From an uncultured Oxalobacteraceae bacterium (GTDB taxonomy: Bacteria; Pseudomonadota; Gammaproteobacteria; Burkholderiales; Burkholderiaceae): DNA of 6,860 nt. The notes under the pieces were generated by a model. It made no database searches, was not told the origin of the DNA, and saw only the letters and a program-made list of their open reading frames with translations. This document shows positions 5,915 through 6,860 of this stretch, piece by piece (within the stretch, counting starts at the first letter, position 1; each line of letters starts with the position of its first letter). The stretch covers positions 1 to 6,860 of the forward strand of contig CAMLHI010000111.1 in assembly GCA_946479705.1 (NCBI GenBank). The letters run 5' to 3'. A program made the position numbers and the translations under genes.

Positions 5915-6169
5915 TCATGGTCGAGTTTCGCGTTCCAATGTCTCAAGCCATGTCATCGCCTGCTCTCGGCTTTCGCCACACATCTCGGCTGACGGCTGCA
6001 ATCCTCCGCAAAATGCCGGACGCTCCGGTTTTCCGAAGACCCGGCAGCGATTGTCTTCGCCAAGCTGAATGCACCTGACACCGGCAGGTTTCCCATCAGG
6101 CATACCAGGGATTGGACTCGTAATGGACGGCGCGGTGCAGCACGCCCCGCAATGATCTCGGCACTTCAT
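5915..6169 (-). CDS. YkgJ-family cysteine-cluster protein (UPF0153, YeiW-like)
   Basis: An 84-residue cytoplasmic protein with eight cysteines: Cys3, Cys7, Cys10, Cys11, Cys33, Cys42, Cys54 and Cys64. The opening CxxxCGACC motif, the segment [21 protein letters not shown] and the later [15 protein letters not shown] and [14 protein letters not shown] are the signature of the YkgJ/UPF0153 family, and the length fits the short YeiW subgroup. The family is predicted to bind zinc or an iron-sulfur cluster through these cysteines; its biochemical role is unknown. The ATG at 6169 gives the cysteine motif right at the N-terminus, as in family members; the upstream TGAAAG is only a weak ribosome site. 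It is divergent from the GntR regulator gene with 87 nt between start codons and convergent with the outer-membrane protein gene. No functional link to the iron genes can be shown from the sequence. Confidence 0.92.
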   Translation of the reverse strand: MKCRDHCGACCTAPSITSPIPGMPDGKPAGVRCIQLGEDNRCRVFGKPERPAFCGGLQPSAEMCGESREQAMTWLETLERETRP

Positions 6170-6210
6170 CGTTGACTTTCAGTGAGGTGCGGCGATGATA
6201 TCACGCTCGC

Positions 6211-6230
6211 TGTCATAAGATGTCATACAA
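6211..6230 (+). promoter_or_regulatory. GntR/FadR-type operator candidate with tandem TGTCATA repeats
   Basis: TGTCATA occurs at 6211-6217 and again at 6221-6227, exactly 10 bp apart, one helical turn. The second copy lies in ATGTCATACAA (6220-6230), which fits the FadR-subfamily operator pattern TNGTNNNACNA at five of six specified bases. It overlaps the -35 region of the regulator gene and lies between it and the divergent YkgJ-family gene, so autorepression is likely. This is inferred from pattern and position only. Confidence 0.5.
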
Positions 6231-6249
6231 CTGAAAAGCGCGATATAAT
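6220..6249 (+). promoter_or_regulatory. Promoter of the GntR regulator gene, predicting a leaderless mRNA
   Basis: A perfect -10 TATAAT (6244-6249) is preceded, with an 18-nt spacer, by the -35-like ATGTCA (6220-6225, four of six matches to TTGACA). Only CAGCGGC separates the -10 from the ATG at 6257, so the usual start point falls at or next to the A of the start codon. No Shine-Dalgarno site is present, in keeping with a leaderless transcript. Confidence 0.65.
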
Positions 6250-6256
6250 CAGCGGC

Positions 6257-6860
6257 ATGACCGTTTCCACCGCCTCCCCTCTGCCCGCGCCTCAGCGCAA
6301 AAAGTACCGCACCCTGGCCGAGGGGGTGGTCGAACGCATTACCGCCGCAATCGAAAACGGCGTGCTCAAGGTCGGCGACAAGCTGCCCACCGAGTCGGCC
6401 ATCATGCATGAGTATGGGGTCAGCCGCACGGTGGTGCGCGAGGCCCTCTCGCACTTGCAGGCCGGGCGCTGGGTCCAGACCCGCCACGGCATCGGCACCT
6501 TCGTGATCGAGCGCCCGCAGCACGGCCTGGGCATCCACGGCGCCAGCATGGTCACCGTGATCGACGTGCTGGCCATGCTCGAACTGCGCATCAGCATGGA
6601 AGCCGAAGCGGCCTGGCTGGCCGCCTCGCGCCGCAGCGACACGCAGGTCGCCGCGCTCGGTCAGTGCCTCGCCGCCATGCGCGAAAGCCTGCAGCTGGGC
6701 TGCACCTCGGTCGACGCCGACCGCCAGTTCCACCTGCTGATCGCGCAAGCCACGGGCAATCCCTACTTCGTCGAAATCCTCAGCCAGCTGGGCAACACCA
6801 TCATTCCGCGCGCGCGCCTGAACATGCCGCAGCTGGCCCGGGACGATCCGTCCGCCTATT
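6257..6860 (+). CDS. FadR-subfamily GntR transcriptional regulator (FCD domain), 3' end outside window
   Basis: The visible 201 residues carry a GntR winged helix-turn-helix at about 16-84: VVERITAAIENGVLKVGDKL, PTESAIMHEYGVSRTVVREAL and SHLQAGRWVQTRHGIGTFV. The C-terminal FCD ligand-binding domain begins near residue 103, with LELRISMEAEAAWLAA (helix with Glu109, Arg111, Glu115) and DADRQFHLLIAQATGNPYF. Asp155 and His159 in DRQFH match metal-ligand positions of FCD regulators; the later histidines lie past the window. Such proteins are dimeric repressors responding to small carboxylic or sugar acids. The effector and targets are unknown here, but genes to the right, outside the window, are the usual target in this family. 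An in-frame GTG at 6182 could extend the protein by 25 residues, but it would translate through the promoter and operator, so ATG 6257 is preferred. Confidence 0.92.
   Translation, partial: MTVSTASPLPAPQRKKYRTLAEGVVERITAAIENGVLKVGDKLPTESAIMHEYGVSRTVVREALSHLQAGRWVQTRHGIGTFVIERPQHGLGIHGASMVTVIDVLAMLELRISMEAEAAWLAASRRSDTQVAALGQCLAAMRESLQLGCTSVDADRQFHLLIAQATGNPYFVEILSQLGNTIIPRARLNMPQLARDDPSAY

Noticed and set aside
6196..6203. The 8-bp palindrome TGATATCA upstream of the YkgJ-family gene
   Set aside because: It is too short to call an operator without a second line of support, and it could occur by chance.
6179..6748. A 189-codon minus-strand frame opposite the GntR regulator
   Set aside because: The plus strand encodes a clear winged helix-turn-helix and FCD domain here; the antisense product resembles no known family and runs across the regulator promoter.
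1..6860. CRISPR arrays, tRNA or rRNA genes, insertion sequences, prophage or toxin-antitoxin genes
   Set aside because: No regularly spaced repeats, tRNA-like cloverleaf, transposase motif, terminal inverted repeats or typical toxin/antitoxin pair were seen on either strand.

Overview
This is a GC-rich window with strong third-position GC bias. Its protein families (Fiu/PiuA-type receptor with a PiuC-type dioxygenase, a YeiW-like YkgJ protein, an FCD-type GntR regulator) suggest a proteobacterium, most likely a betaproteobacterium of the Burkholderiales (Oxalobacteraceae/Massilia-like). The taxonomic guess is inference from protein style and base composition, not from a marker gene.

Left block, all on the minus strand, in transcription order from about 4805 down to 1: a TonB-dependent catecholate-type siderophore receptor (4759-2393); a strong intrinsic terminator (about 2370-2339); an FMN-dependent alpha-hydroxy-acid oxidase/dehydrogenase family protein (2333-1224); a PiuC/YbiX-type Fe(II)/2-oxoglutarate dioxygenase (1230-547, overlapping the previous gene by 7 nt); a small exported PepSY-domain protein (534-262); and a cytochrome b561-type membrane protein (275 to the window edge, incomplete). 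A textbook sigma70 promoter with a near-palindromic Fur-box candidate on its -35 element precedes the receptor. The reading is an iron-starvation locus: the receptor imports a ferric (probably catecholate) siderophore or related ligand, and the downstream redox enzymes plausibly process the ligand or reduce the iron. The terminator sits directly against the start of the FMN enzyme gene, so the receptor and the four enzyme genes are probably expressed at different levels.

Middle: a 385-bp divergent intergenic region (4760-5144) holds the Fur-regulated promoter and several unexplained inverted repeats. A plus-strand gene for a small outer-membrane beta-barrel protein (5145-5819) follows, then two stem-loops between convergent genes (5833-5902).

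Right block: a YkgJ/UPF0153 cysteine-cluster protein on the minus strand (6169-5915) is divergent from a FadR-subfamily GntR regulator on the plus strand (6257 to the window edge, incomplete). The regulator has a consensus TATAAT only 7 nt before its ATG, so its mRNA is predicted to be leaderless. A GntR-type operator candidate overlaps its -35 element.

The many long open frames opposite these genes (for example an 859-codon frame antisense to the receptor) are treated as artefacts of high GC content.
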